From positions 4,141,897 to 4,205,896 of the forward strand of contig NZ_CH672395.1 of NCBI RefSeq assembly GCF_000152985.1: DNA of 64,000 nt, read 5' to 3'. How positions within the stretch are numbered: position 1 is the stretch's first letter; every line of letters begins with the position of its first letter. The stretch is from Leeuwenhoekiella blandensis MED217 (lineage in GTDB: Bacteria; Bacteroidota; Bacteroidia; Flavobacteriales; Flavobacteriaceae). Position numbers and translations under genes: made by a program. This document shows positions 43,020-51,949 of this stretch, piece by piece. The notes below the pieces were generated by a model. The model saw only the letters and a list, made by a program, of their open reading frames with translations. It had not been told where the DNA came from and searched no databases.

Positions 43020-43275
43020 ATTAAAAATGACGTTTTATTTTGCTCATAAACGGAAAAGAAAAATCCATAAAATTTTCTTGCATGATATTACCCATGAACT
43101 GCTTTGTAATTTTTTCTGAATAAAGCAATTTTCATTTTACATTTTTGACGACAACTTATAAACAAGCATGTTAACTATATGTTAACTCGTTGAAAATGAG
43201 ATTTTATTATGGATAAGTATAAAATTGAACGTGTCGCTATTTTGTAACTTTAAACATGTTTTTTAATTGTTATAA

Positions 43276-44190
43276 ATGGGACACGCGCACCATCATCACG
43301 ATCATACGCATGCAGCAGATTTAAAAGGCCGAAACCTCTTAATTAGTATAGGATTAAACGTGTTAATAACTCTGGCACAAATCATAGGAGGCTTGATTTC
43401 CGGGAGTTTAGCACTTTTGTCAGACGCTGTTCATAACCTTAGTGATGTGATCTCCTTGATCATAAGCTATATCGCACAGCGCTATTCAAAAAAGGAAGCT
43501 TCTACCCATAAAACTTTTGGGTATAAACGTGCAGAGATCATCGCTGCGTTTGTGAATGCCGCCACGCTTATCGTGATCGCAGTACTTCTTATGAAAGAAG
43601 CCGTTGAACGATTTTTAAATCCACAAGCTATTGCATCTGATCTTGTAATTTGGTTGGCCGTTTTAGGTATCGTAGCTAATGGGTTGAGTGTTTTGCTTTT
43701 ACAAAAGGACAGTAAAGGCAATATGAATATGCGCTCGGCTTATCTTCATTTATTAACCGATATGATGGCTTCTGTAGCAGTGTTGGTTGGTGGTATTTTG
43801 ATGTATTTTTTTAAAATTTACTGGATAGACAGCTTGTTAACATTAGCGATAAGTATTTATCTAATTGTTATGGGATACGGTTTATTAAAATCTTCCTTTA
43901 AAGTACTGATGCTTTTTTCTCCAGAAGATCTTGAAATTGATGATCTCATAAAAGAGGTTAAACAGTTAGATGCGATCAAAAACATTCATCACATACACAT
44001 CTGGCAACTTAATGATGACGAAGTACATCTTGAGGCGCATATTGATTTGAAAAACGATATTAAACTAAGTGCTTTTGACGCAATTCTCTTAGAAATTGAG
44101 CATATTGCGATGCATTATGGCATCAATCATATTAACATACAACCAGAATATGATAAGGATGATGCTAAAGAAATTGTTGTTCAAGACTAA
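43276..44190 (+). CDS. Cation diffusion facilitator (CzcD/ZitB-type zinc exporter)
   Basis: The 304-residue protein starts with a His-rich metal-binding tail (MGHAHHHHDHTHAAD). Six membrane spans follow, with the CDF signature SLALLSDAVHNLSDVISLIISY in spans 1-2 and the paired HLLTDMMASVAVLVGG in span 5, containing the metal-site His and Asp residues. The C-terminal cytoplasmic domain (HHIHIWQLNDDEVHLEAH) binds metal and dimerises. It should export Zn2+ (perhaps also Co2+ or Cd2+) in exchange for protons. It is followed by the GNAT gene after 5 bases, as one transcript. Confidence 0.95.
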   Translation: MGHAHHHHDHTHAADLKGRNLLISIGLNVLITLAQIIGGLISGSLALLSDAVHNLSDVISLIISYIAQRYSKKEASTHKTFGYKRAEIIAAFVNAATLIVIAVLLMKEAVERFLNPQAIASDLVIWLAVLGIVANGLSVLLLQKDSKGNMNMRSAYLHLLTDMMASVAVLVGGILMYFFKIYWIDSLLTLAISIYLIVMGYGLLKSSFKVLMLFSPEDLEIDDLIKEVKQLDAIKNIHHIHIWQLNDDEVHLEAHIDLKNDIKLSAFDAILLEIEHIAMHYGINHINIQPEYDKDDAKEIVVQD

Positions 44191-44195
44191 TCCCT

Positions 44196-44636
44196 ATGGA
44201 AATTAAAATTTTAGCTTTTGATGAACTTACTCTTTATAGTTTATATGAATTGCTCCAACTGCGTGCTGAAGTATTTGTGGTAGAACAAAACTGCCCGTAT
44301 CAAGATGTAGATGGTAAAGATAAAAAAGCACTACACGTTCTAGGCTATCAAGATCATCAACTGGTTGCCTATACCCGAGTTTTTAAACCCGGTGATTATT
44401 TTGAAAATGCAAGTATTGGTAGAGTAATTGTTAAGGAAAATGCCCGTAAATACGGTTTTGGTAAGGATATTATGAATGCCTCAATTGCCTTTATAGAAAA
44501 GGAGTTTAAACAAGATAAAATTGAATTATCTGCGCAAACCTATTTAAAGAAATTCTATAATGATCTTGGTTTTTATGAAGTAGGTGAAGCTTATCTTGAA
44601 GATGATATTCCGCATATAAAAATGATTAAAAACTAA
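44196..44636 (+). CDS. ElaA-like GNAT family N-acetyltransferase
   Basis: The 146-residue protein starts KILAFDELTLYSLYELLQLRAEVFVVEQNCPYQDVDGKD, the ElaA-type N-terminus. The acetyl-CoA-binding stretch IGRVIVKENARKYGFGKDIM comes later, and it ends with FYEVGEAYLEDDIPHIKM. GNAT enzymes transfer acetyl groups to small-molecule or protein amines; the substrate here is unknown. It is 5 bases after the cation exporter gene and is followed by a terminator. Confidence 0.93.
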   Translation: MEIKILAFDELTLYSLYELLQLRAEVFVVEQNCPYQDVDGKDKKALHVLGYQDHQLVAYTRVFKPGDYFENASIGRVIVKENARKYGFGKDIMNASIAFIEKEFKQDKIELSAQTYLKKFYNDLGFYEVGEAYLEDDIPHIKMIKN

Positions 44637-44663
44637 AAAAAGCCGCGAGAAGCGGCTTTTTTT
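44635..44663. terminator. Bidirectional intrinsic terminator
   Basis: AAGCCGC (44640-44646) pairs with GCGGCTT (44652-44658) around GAGAA. It is preceded by an A-run and followed by a T-run, serving the GNAT gene and the convergent small gene at 44683. Confidence 0.8.
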
Positions 44664-44682
44664 AATACTGTATAACTAAAAT

Positions 44683-45060
44683 TTAAATCTTAACCGGTGT
44701 TTTATCTAAATTGATACTATTCAAGGTATCATCAGTAAATTTATAATGACCACGAGTTGTAAAAATTTTAAACTTAAAATTTTTCATCGAACTCAAGGTA
44801 TCCAGAAATAACCATTTAGATTTTAATAATCTGGGTTTTTTAGATTTTAAACTCAGTTCAAAAATATGTTTTTCGCCATCGCGTTCTGCTACAATATCTG
44901 GTGTGATCGATACTTCGCTTCCGCGTCTGATATACGATTTAGGAGACTCAAATCCTTCTGTATCTGCTTTGATATTCTCAAATCCTCTGTCTTCTAAATA
45001 GCTTATCGCTGTTCCTAAAATTTCTGTGTTCTTATCAGTATCCTTATCTATAGTTATCAT
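44683..45060 (-). CDS. Small protein with PD-(D/E)XK-like pattern
   Basis: I do not recognise this 125-residue protein. It reads like a helix, then strands: TPDIVAERDGEKHIFELSLKSKKPRLLKSKW has Pro54-Asp55 followed by Glu68-Leu-Ser-Leu-Lys72. This resembles a PD-(D/E)XK nuclease-type core with a displaced or missing lysine. A helix (KWLFLDTLSS) and a strand FKFKIFTTRG come next, as in that fold. Whether it is an active nuclease is doubtful; it may be a degenerate member. It is monocistronic, convergent with the GNAT gene. Confidence 0.6.
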   Translation of the reverse strand: MITIDKDTDKNTEILGTAISYLEDRGFENIKADTEGFESPKSYIRRGSEVSITPDIVAERDGEKHIFELSLKSKKPRLLKSKWLFLDTLSSMKNFKFKIFTTRGHYKFTDDTLNSINLDKTPVKI

Positions 45061-45247
45061 ATATATAACATAAGAGATAGACTTTAAATTACTATTAAAA
45101 TTAAGTTAAAGAGCTGATTTACAACGTTAAAATACTTATATTCTATGCTATTTTATAAATAAAACACAGGAATTTAGAATCTTCTGGTTAATTATGGATT
45201 AGTTTAAAAATCAACAGATTATGTCTAGTTTAAAAAATCAGCCTTGT

Positions 45248-46873
45248 TTATCTGTTTAAGATTTTACGATACTTAGGAGCATCTTTTAAAATCTTCTTGG
45301 CTTCTTCTAGCTCTTCGTTATGCGTGATCTGATATTCATACAAGCCTTCTCGATAAAAATAGCGTTTGATAAGTTCGTCAATAATCAACTTTGAAATTTC
45401 GCGTTCTCGCGTATTCAATTGCGCTTCTTTAGCGTTGTCAATAGTTCGCATCAAATTTGCATAATCGCTGCTTATCGCGTCCTGTAAATTGTCTTTTGAG
45501 GCATCTAGAAATACTTCTTCAAGTTCTTTTTCGGTTTGCGTTTGATATTCAAAACCTTGCGCATCCAAAAACTTTTTAAAGTCAGTATAATCAGCATTTG
45601 TAAATTTAAAGTTGTCAAGCGATTCATAATCGTGCTTATAAAAGTAATCTGTAGCAAAATCAAAAATAGCCTGATCGCGCAGTAAAGCTTCAGTAATAGC
45701 ACTCATTTCGGCAGATTCTACTTGAATATCCGGCAAAATTCCACCGCCATCGTAAACTTTTCTTCCGGTACTGGTTTCAAATTCGTTGTAATCTGCGGCA
45801 TTGGTACGCACCGCATTACCTTGCTCATCCCGATTCCAATAATCAAGTGCTTGTATACAACGACCACTTGGGGTATAGTAGCGCGAAATAGTGATTTTTA
45901 ACTGCGTCCCATACGTAAGTTCTTTAGGGCGTTGTACGAGCCCTTTTCCAAAACTACGCGCGCCAATAATAACAGCTCTGTCGTAATCTTGTAGCGAACC
46001 AGAAACGATCTCACTTGCAGAAGCGCTACGACCATTTATGAGAACAGCCACCGGGATTTCGGTATCAAAAGGTTCATTACGGGTGTAATATTCCTGATTG
46101 TATTTTTCAATTACCGATTTGGTGTTTGTGATCAATTTTCCCTTCGGAAGAAATAAATTACTCACATTAATGGCTTCGGTTAATAAACCACCCGGATTTC
46201 CTCTTAAATCAAGTATGATCGAAGTTGCACCTTGTGCTTTCAGATCTTCAACAGCCGCTTTGGTTTCTGAAGATGCTTTTTTATTGAATTTAGAGAGGAC
46301 TACATACCCTATAGACCCGTCGATCAAGGTGTAAAAAGGTACTGCTTTGATGTCTATCTCTTCTCTTTTAAGACTCGTAGTTTGTAATTTTCCCTGGCGT
46401 TTATAGGTAATAGGAATACTGGTTCCCGGAGCGCCTTGTAACAAATCACCGGCATCTTCTTCAAAATCTGCGATGTTGATATCTCCGATTTTTACCAACT
46501 CATCCCCTGCTTGTAATCCTGCTTTATCTGCGGGATAATCTTTATATGCTTCAAGAATCGTTATGGTTTTATTGCGTGTTAATACCGAAGCGCCAATACC
46601 GGTATACTCACCGCTATTGCTTATGCGTGCATCTTCTACTTCTTGCTCTGTCCAGTATTTGGTGTACGGGTCAAGATCTGCCAGCATTCCTTCAATCGCG
46701 CTATCCATCAACTGGCCGGGATTCACCTCATCAACATAATTCATGTTGAGTTCTTTAAACAGCGTGGTAAAGATTTCGATCTGTTTAGCTATTTCAAAAA
46801 AGTCACTTTTAAAACTTACGGTCGTAAAAAGAATAACGACTGCCGTTGCTGAGATGAGTATGCGCTTTTTCAT
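45248..46873 (-). CDS. C-terminal processing peptidase (S41 family, CtpA-like)
   Basis: The 541-residue protein has an N-terminal signal or anchor (ILISATAVVILFTTVSF), a PDZ domain (about 85-170) and the S41 protease core. The catalytic serine is Ser285 in NGRSASASEIVSGSLQDYD and the catalytic lysine Lys310 in ARSFGKGLVQ, 25 residues apart as in known CtpA/Prc enzymes. It trims C-termini of periplasmic proteins. The long C-terminal helical extension (about 430-541) is typical of Bacteroidota members. It lies 51 bases downstream of rnpA, on the same strand. Confidence 0.95.
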   Translation of the reverse strand: MKKRILISATAVVILFTTVSFKSDFFEIAKQIEIFTTLFKELNMNYVDEVNPGQLMDSAIEGMLADLDPYTKYWTEQEVEDARISNSGEYTGIGASVLTRNKTITILEAYKDYPADKAGLQAGDELVKIGDINIADFEEDAGDLLQGAPGTSIPITYKRQGKLQTTSLKREEIDIKAVPFYTLIDGSIGYVVLSKFNKKASSETKAAVEDLKAQGATSIILDLRGNPGGLLTEAINVSNLFLPKGKLITNTKSVIEKYNQEYYTRNEPFDTEIPVAVLINGRSASASEIVSGSLQDYDRAVIIGARSFGKGLVQRPKELTYGTQLKITISRYYTPSGRCIQALDYWNRDEQGNAVRTNAADYNEFETSTGRKVYDGGGILPDIQVESAEMSAITEALLRDQAIFDFATDYFYKHDYESLDNFKFTNADYTDFKKFLDAQGFEYQTQTEKELEEVFLDASKDNLQDAISSDYANLMRTIDNAKEAQLNTREREISKLIIDELIKRYFYREGLYEYQITHNEELEEAKKILKDAPKYRKILNR

Positions 46874-46924
46874 AAGATTTCTTTTTAGGTATTCTTTTGA
46901 AAGATACTAAGAATGCTACCAAAT

Positions 46925-47320
46925 TTAAAGTGGAGTATTTTGATTTTCAGAGGTTACCTTTGTATTGAATTTGGTAATTAGTTTCACCATCGCCTTTTCA
47001 AGTTCGTCAATTACGGGTACTTCTCGACCAGTATAGATAAACATAAACGCATAAGTCTTGTCATTTGTTTGAAACTGCGTCTTATTTTTTCGATAAACTT
47101 CGCGCATTAAGCGTTTTATACGGTTTCGGATAACGGCAAGTTTGTGGTTGCGCTTGGCTACCGAAACTCCGGCCTGAATTTGCACCTCTTCTTCAGGCAA
47201 GCTGGTTTCCACATAAAATAATAACAGCGGATAAGCACTTATTTTATTCTTTTCAGCAAAGAGCTTGTCAAGAATTTTCTTGCGTTTTAGATGTTCTTTT
47301 TTAGGAAAAGTCTGCTTCAT
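46925..47320 (-). CDS. rnpA: Ribonuclease P protein component
   Basis: I begin at the ATG at 47320 (MKQTFPKKEHLKRKKILDKLF), giving 131 residues; the six-residue upstream extension is not needed. The protein contains the RNase P signature RNRIKRLMREVYRKNK and the basic core VSVAKRNHKLAVIRNRIKR. It assists the catalytic RNA in maturing tRNA 5' ends. The usual rpmH neighbour is not adjacent. It lies between an M1 peptidase gene (84 bases upstream) and the S41 peptidase gene, likely in one transcript. Confidence 0.93.
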   Translation of the reverse strand: MKQTFPKKEHLKRKKILDKLFAEKNKISAYPLLLFYVETSLPEEEVQIQAGVSVAKRNHKLAVIRNRIKRLMREVYRKNKTQFQTNDKTYAFMFIYTGREVPVIDELEKAMVKLITKFNTKVTSENQNTPL

Positions 47321-47404
47321 TATTTTGCCCTTGGCCAACCGTTTTGAGCTGTAAAGATAGCATACTTCTTTGGTGTGCGTTTTTTGCAGCCTTGTTTAGA
47401 TCTG

Positions 47405-49975
47405 TTATTTGATCTTTGAACGCCGGCGATGCAAGCGATCAAGATCATCTGTAGCTTGATATAATTTGTTTTTCAACACTTGGTTTAAATCCGGGTTTGC
47501 CTCCAGGAATGTTTCTCTAATTTGATAAGCTTCTTCAGATGTATAACGTCCTATCGTTGCATTCAACCAATTTTTAGGAAAGAAAATATCACCGGTTAAC
47601 TGAATTTCCTCAAGCAGTTCTAAAGACATTTTAAGGTGTTTTACGCCGCTTTCTTGGCGTAGTGGATGATTGATATAGCCAAGTGCTGAAAGTACCCAAG
47701 ATTCCTTCTCTCTGTTCTTAGCCTCTTTTAAATCGCTCATAAAAGCATCTCTTGTACGTTCATCTGCGGCTAGTGCAGGTTGCAAATATTGAAAGCGTCT
47801 TTTTTTATCTGGATTTGAAATTTGGCTTGCTGCTTTTTGAAGGATTTCTTCAGTTTTATGATGACCAAATAACGCAAGTTGCATCGCCATTCCTGTGTAA
47901 TCATCTTCATTGAGTTTAAGAGCATCAATTTTGGTCTCTTTATTCCAGATCGCATACAAACGTTTTTTTCCAGATTCGGAATATGCGATGGACTCAAACA
48001 GCCCAAAAAGTGTTTTTTTGATCGTTGCAGGAAGGTCTTTTTGCAGTTGTGCATAAACCAGATCTTCTAATTCTTGCTGATGCGATTCCCGTTGCATATC
48101 GCTGAGATAGGTCCAAAATAAATTTTGGGTTTGACCGCTTATGCGGCGTAAGATCAACGCATTTTCTTCGGTGGTTAATCCCTCTTTGTACAATTCAAAA
48201 ACCGACATAGGATCAAGACCGGCATTTAAAAGATTTTCGTGCGTGTTGATATAACTGTAACCCCGAGCTACCGCGTCAGGTATTTGAGCAATGCTTTGTA
48301 AAACGCTTTCTTGCTGCGGAAAAATTCCGTAGCCCATGCTGTCATAGTTGTAAATGATCTGTTGAGGTTTTGGGAGTCCTGTTGCTTCTTCTAAAACTAA
48401 CTCTTCATCAATAATAGCGGCGGTGATCACGTGTGTTGAATCTGAATAAACCAATCCTATTTTGAAGGTTTGCGGCCAGATTTTAGCACTTCCATCTTCA
48501 GCATTTTGAGTAAGCTGAAGTTTTTTAATCGCACCATTAGAGTCATAAGTTACTTCTTCAGAAAAAACGGGACGACTGCTCTGGTTTACCCAAACCTCGC
48601 TCCATTGCTTAAGATCAATTTCGGTTTTAGAATCTAAAATAGAAACAAGATCGTTCCACACCGCATTATCGTTTGCATACGTTTTTATATACTCTTGAAT
48701 TCCTTCTTGAAAGGCTTTTTTACCGGTGGCAAGCTCGAGCTGGCGCATCATAATGGGCGCCTTGTGGTAAATGATATTTCCGTATAACGAACCTGCATTT
48801 TTGAGGTTGTCTAGATTTTGCCTGATGGGGTTTGCACCTTGGGTACGATCTTCTGCATACGCACTGGGATAATGACTCAATACAAACAGCAAGTCGTGGT
48901 TGACTTCAGGAAACGCCGGATTTACGATCTTATCTGCCATAAAATTGGCAAAAACCTCTTTCATCCAAACATCATTAAACCAGTTCATAGTAACCAGATC
49001 GCCAAACCACATATGCGATGTTTCATGTGCGATAAGTTTAGCTCTGCTCAACAACTGACTTTCAGTAGCGGTTTGATCTAGAAACAAAGTAGATTCCCGA
49101 TATTGAATAGCGCCCACATGCTCCATTCCGCCATATTGAAAAATAGGAATCGCAGCAAAATCAAGTTTTTGAAATGGAAAAGGATATGCAGTGTACTCTT
49201 CTAAATAATCTACTGCACCAGCGTGCAATTCAAAAATAGGATCGAGGCTTGATGTTATTTTAGCACTGTCAGTCTCGCGGTAGAGCAACGTCATAGGAAA
49301 TGCTACTGAATTCTGCTCGACTTCGCTGAATTTTCCCGCGACAAAAGAAAATAAATACGAACTCATTTTATCTGAAGTTCCAAATTTATGCGTGGTGTAC
49401 GCACCTGTTGTTTCGGTACTGATCTCTGGAGCTCCTGCAAGAACTTTCCAATCTTTATGAGCAGTAATTGTTAAATTATAAAGCGCTTTTAAATTGGGCT
49501 GATCAAAAACCGGAAACAAAGTGCTGGCACGATCGGGAACCAAGAGCGTGTATAAAAATTCTTCATTACGATTAAGCGATTGTTCGCCGGCAATAAAATC
49601 AATTTCAAAGGTATTGGCGCCTCGTTTTAAATGCGCTGAAGGAATGATCAAATGTTCTTGCTCGTGATGAATAGTGATTTCCTTTCGGTTAGCGATGACG
49701 TTTTTGACGTGACCTTCTGGCACATTAAAATCCAGATATAGTGGTTTTAAATGATTGTCAATGGTCACTTCTAAAAGCAATACTGCAGGAATTGAATCTT
49801 CTAATTTTTCTGGAATAGCAAAGTCTAAGTTGTAAACAATCTCACTGAGTTGCTCTTTTCTAAAATCGGCCAATTCTTTTGAAATACCTGGGCTGAGTAA
49901 GTCGGGTTTTTTTGAAGTGTTCTGGCAAGAAAATAAATTAAAAACAAGTACAGCGAGGAGAATACGTAGCTTCAT
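47405..49975 (-). CDS. M1 family aminopeptidase, lipoprotein, large form
   Basis: The 856-residue exported metallopeptidase has a lipoprotein signal (VFNLFSCQN, Cys17). The M1 exopeptidase motif GGMEHVGAI starts at 282, and the zinc site HETSH at 317-321 with the third ligand Glu340 in WMKEVFANF. The C-terminal part is a long helical-repeat domain, as in ERAP/aminopeptidase N-type enzymes. It removes N-terminal residues from peptides in the periplasm or at the outer membrane. It is separated from the second M1 gene by a terminator. Confidence 0.95.
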   Translation of the reverse strand: MKLRILLAVLVFNLFSCQNTSKKPDLLSPGISKELADFRKEQLSEIVYNLDFAIPEKLEDSIPAVLLLEVTIDNHLKPLYLDFNVPEGHVKNVIANRKEITIHHEQEHLIIPSAHLKRGANTFEIDFIAGEQSLNRNEEFLYTLLVPDRASTLFPVFDQPNLKALYNLTITAHKDWKVLAGAPEISTETTGAYTTHKFGTSDKMSSYLFSFVAGKFSEVEQNSVAFPMTLLYRETDSAKITSSLDPIFELHAGAVDYLEEYTAYPFPFQKLDFAAIPIFQYGGMEHVGAIQYRESTLFLDQTATESQLLSRAKLIAHETSHMWFGDLVTMNWFNDVWMKEVFANFMADKIVNPAFPEVNHDLLFVLSHYPSAYAEDRTQGANPIRQNLDNLKNAGSLYGNIIYHKAPIMMRQLELATGKKAFQEGIQEYIKTYANDNAVWNDLVSILDSKTEIDLKQWSEVWVNQSSRPVFSEEVTYDSNGAIKKLQLTQNAEDGSAKIWPQTFKIGLVYSDSTHVITAAIIDEELVLEEATGLPKPQQIIYNYDSMGYGIFPQQESVLQSIAQIPDAVARGYSYINTHENLLNAGLDPMSVFELYKEGLTTEENALILRRISGQTQNLFWTYLSDMQRESHQQELEDLVYAQLQKDLPATIKKTLFGLFESIAYSESGKKRLYAIWNKETKIDALKLNEDDYTGMAMQLALFGHHKTEEILQKAASQISNPDKKRRFQYLQPALAADERTRDAFMSDLKEAKNREKESWVLSALGYINHPLRQESGVKHLKMSLELLEEIQLTGDIFFPKNWLNATIGRYTSEEAYQIRETFLEANPDLNQVLKNKLYQATDDLDRLHRRRSKIK

Positions 49976-50040
49976 TTAGGGAATATGGATTTTTGAAGTC
50001 TTAAATATCGGTAAAAGCGGGTATACGCGGGTTACATAAA

Positions 50041-50080
50041 ATAAAAAAAGCCGTTTTCAAATGTGAAAACGGCTTTTTAA
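50041..50080. terminator. Bidirectional intrinsic terminator
   Basis: AAAAAGCCGTTTTCA (50045-50059) pairs with TGAAAACGGCTTTTT (50064-50078) around AATG. It ends the transcript of the M1 gene at 50099-51943 before the next M1 gene begins at 49975. Confidence 0.85.
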
Positions 50081-50098
50081 AATAAGTGTATTCTAAAA

Positions 50099-51943
50099 TT
50101 ATTCTGCGTCTTTAGACCAGCTGTTGTTGCTTCGGTCTATATCTGCCATCAACTGTTGTGCGTCGATCGTCATGGCGTTAATTTCAGAAAGAGGCTTGTC
50201 TATCGTCAACGTATAGGTTGGGAATGCCCAAGGCCAGTCTTCTAGCTGTGTACGTTTCATATCAGGAAACGGATTTGCTTTCTCAGCACGCATCATACGT
50301 AATGGGATGTAATATGCTTCGTTAGTACCATCTGCTGTATTGATATAAAAATCAACAGGCATTGGCATCAAGCCTTTACGCTCAAGAGTAACTTCGGTTT
50401 TACCATCTACCTCTTTAACCTCTTTAATCGCATAATCGATCGTATTGGTGGTCTGCGTCCAGTCTACAAGGTACCAGTCTAGTTGCATGCCGCTTACTTT
50501 TTCTGCTATGCGTTTAAAATCATTAGGCGTAGGATGTTTAAAGTGCCATTCATCGTAGTACTTTTTCAAAGTTTCATCAAGGTTTTCTTTCCCTATGATG
50601 TATCCTAATTGTGCAAGAAAAACAGCTCCTTTAGAATATGCTGAAGCGCCATATGCAGCATTTAATGCATAACGATCTGCATAAGTGGTTTGTGGTTGTT
50701 CAAAACCGCTTTTAGCCAATCTGAAATAGGAAGAATAACTACCTGCTTGTGGATTAGGTTTTTCTTCATTCAAAATTACATTTTCGGCTTCGCTAGAAAT
50801 GTAAGAAGTAAAACCTTCGTCCATCCACTCGTGTTTTTGCTCATTGGTTGCCATTAAAAACTGAAACCATGTATGTGCAAATTCGTGTGCTGTAACGCCT
50901 ACCAGGCTACCAAAATTTCTTCCGCCGGTGATCAATGTACACATCGCATACTCCATACCGCCGTCACCACCTTGTATCACTGAATATTGATCGTATGGAT
51001 ACTGGCCAATATGCTCATTGTAATAGGCTAAAAGCTCGGCTGTTTTAGGCTGTAATTTCTTCCAGTTCTCAATGATCTCTTCGTCATTTTTATAGAAGAA
51101 ATGAAGCACGGTACCATCTTCTGCAGTAAGCTTGTCGTGAATGTATTCAGGATCTGCAGCCCAGGTAAAATCGTGCACGTTAGGTGCTACAAAATGCCAG
51201 GTATATTTTCCTTTTGTAGGCTTAATTGCCTTTTGATTAGGTTCGCCATACCCGTGACCAATTTCAGGATTTTGAAGATATCCTGTACCTCCAATGGTAT
51301 AGTCTGCATCGATAGTGATTTTTACATCAAAATCTCCCCAAACCCCGTGAAATTCACGTGCGATGTAAGGATCTGCGTGCCATCCTTCAAAGTCATATTC
51401 TGCTAATTTAGGATACCACTGCGTCATAGAAAGCGCTACACCTTCGGCACTGTTACGACCGCTTCTTCTAATTTGAATAGGCACTTGCCCGTTAAAATCC
51501 ATATTAAACGTGGTGCTTGCTCCCGGAGCAATAGGTTGCGCCAGATTCACTTCAAGAACGGTCCCTGCAACATTATAGCTCAAAGCGGTTCCATCTTGAG
51601 AAAGTGCATTTACTTTTAAAAAGCCTTCTTCTTCAGGCTCTAATTTTGAAATGCGATCTACAACACGACGATCTGGATCTTTGATGTTTAACGAGCGTAC
51701 ATCCATCTCGCTTCCCGGTTGAAACGCATTAAAATAAAGATGATAAAATACCTGTGTTAAAGTATCTGGAGAATTGTTTGTATACACCAGTTCTTGTTTA
51801 CCGGTGTAATTATAATCTTCAACATTCATATCAACTTCCATCGTGTAGTCAACGTGTTGTTGCCAGTAAGAAGTATTGTTTTGTGCTTGCGCCAATGCGA
51901 AAACACTAAAAAAGGAAAGACTTAAAAATGCTTTTAGCTTCAT
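50099..51943 (-). CDS. M1 family metallopeptidase, small secreted form
   Basis: The 614-residue protein has a plain Sec signal peptide (FLSLSFFSVFALAQAQ) and no lipobox. It has the M1 zinc site HEFAH at 353-357 with Glu376 in WMDEGFTSY, and GGMEYAMCTLI starting at 328. It lacks the long helical-repeat C-terminus of the other M1 enzyme. Bacteroidota often carry this shorter M1 form with a role in peptide use. It is separated from the subtilase gene by 6 bases, so the two form an operon of extracytoplasmic peptidases. Confidence 0.95.
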   Translation of the reverse strand: MKLKAFLSLSFFSVFALAQAQNNTSYWQQHVDYTMEVDMNVEDYNYTGKQELVYTNNSPDTLTQVFYHLYFNAFQPGSEMDVRSLNIKDPDRRVVDRISKLEPEEEGFLKVNALSQDGTALSYNVAGTVLEVNLAQPIAPGASTTFNMDFNGQVPIQIRRSGRNSAEGVALSMTQWYPKLAEYDFEGWHADPYIAREFHGVWGDFDVKITIDADYTIGGTGYLQNPEIGHGYGEPNQKAIKPTKGKYTWHFVAPNVHDFTWAADPEYIHDKLTAEDGTVLHFFYKNDEEIIENWKKLQPKTAELLAYYNEHIGQYPYDQYSVIQGGDGGMEYAMCTLITGGRNFGSLVGVTAHEFAHTWFQFLMATNEQKHEWMDEGFTSYISSEAENVILNEEKPNPQAGSYSSYFRLAKSGFEQPQTTYADRYALNAAYGASAYSKGAVFLAQLGYIIGKENLDETLKKYYDEWHFKHPTPNDFKRIAEKVSGMQLDWYLVDWTQTTNTIDYAIKEVKEVDGKTEVTLERKGLMPMPVDFYINTADGTNEAYYIPLRMMRAEKANPFPDMKRTQLEDWPWAFPTYTLTIDKPLSEINAMTIDAQQLMADIDRSNNSWSKDAE

Positions 51944-51949
51944 AAATAA

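Larger units (their letters stand above)
42515..43275. other. Gene-poor AT-rich stretch with repeat and DnaA-box-like sites (candidate replication origin)
   Basis: This 761-base stretch has no coding frame I can support. It holds a terminator (42537-42568), a 94-bp dispersed repeat (42572-42665), a very AT-rich part, and a perfect 13-bp inverted repeat with two TTATCAACA words (42965-43019). Near-matches TTTTCAACA (42764-42772) and TTATAAACA (43156-43164) and two GTTAAC words (43170 and 43181) follow. The combination is compatible with a chromosome origin, but no dnaA gene is near, so this is a hypothesis. Confidence 0.35.

Noticed and set aside
45061-45247. Small gene in the gap before the S41 protease
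   Set aside because: No frame with a plausible start and family pattern is visible; the gap is AT-rich only.
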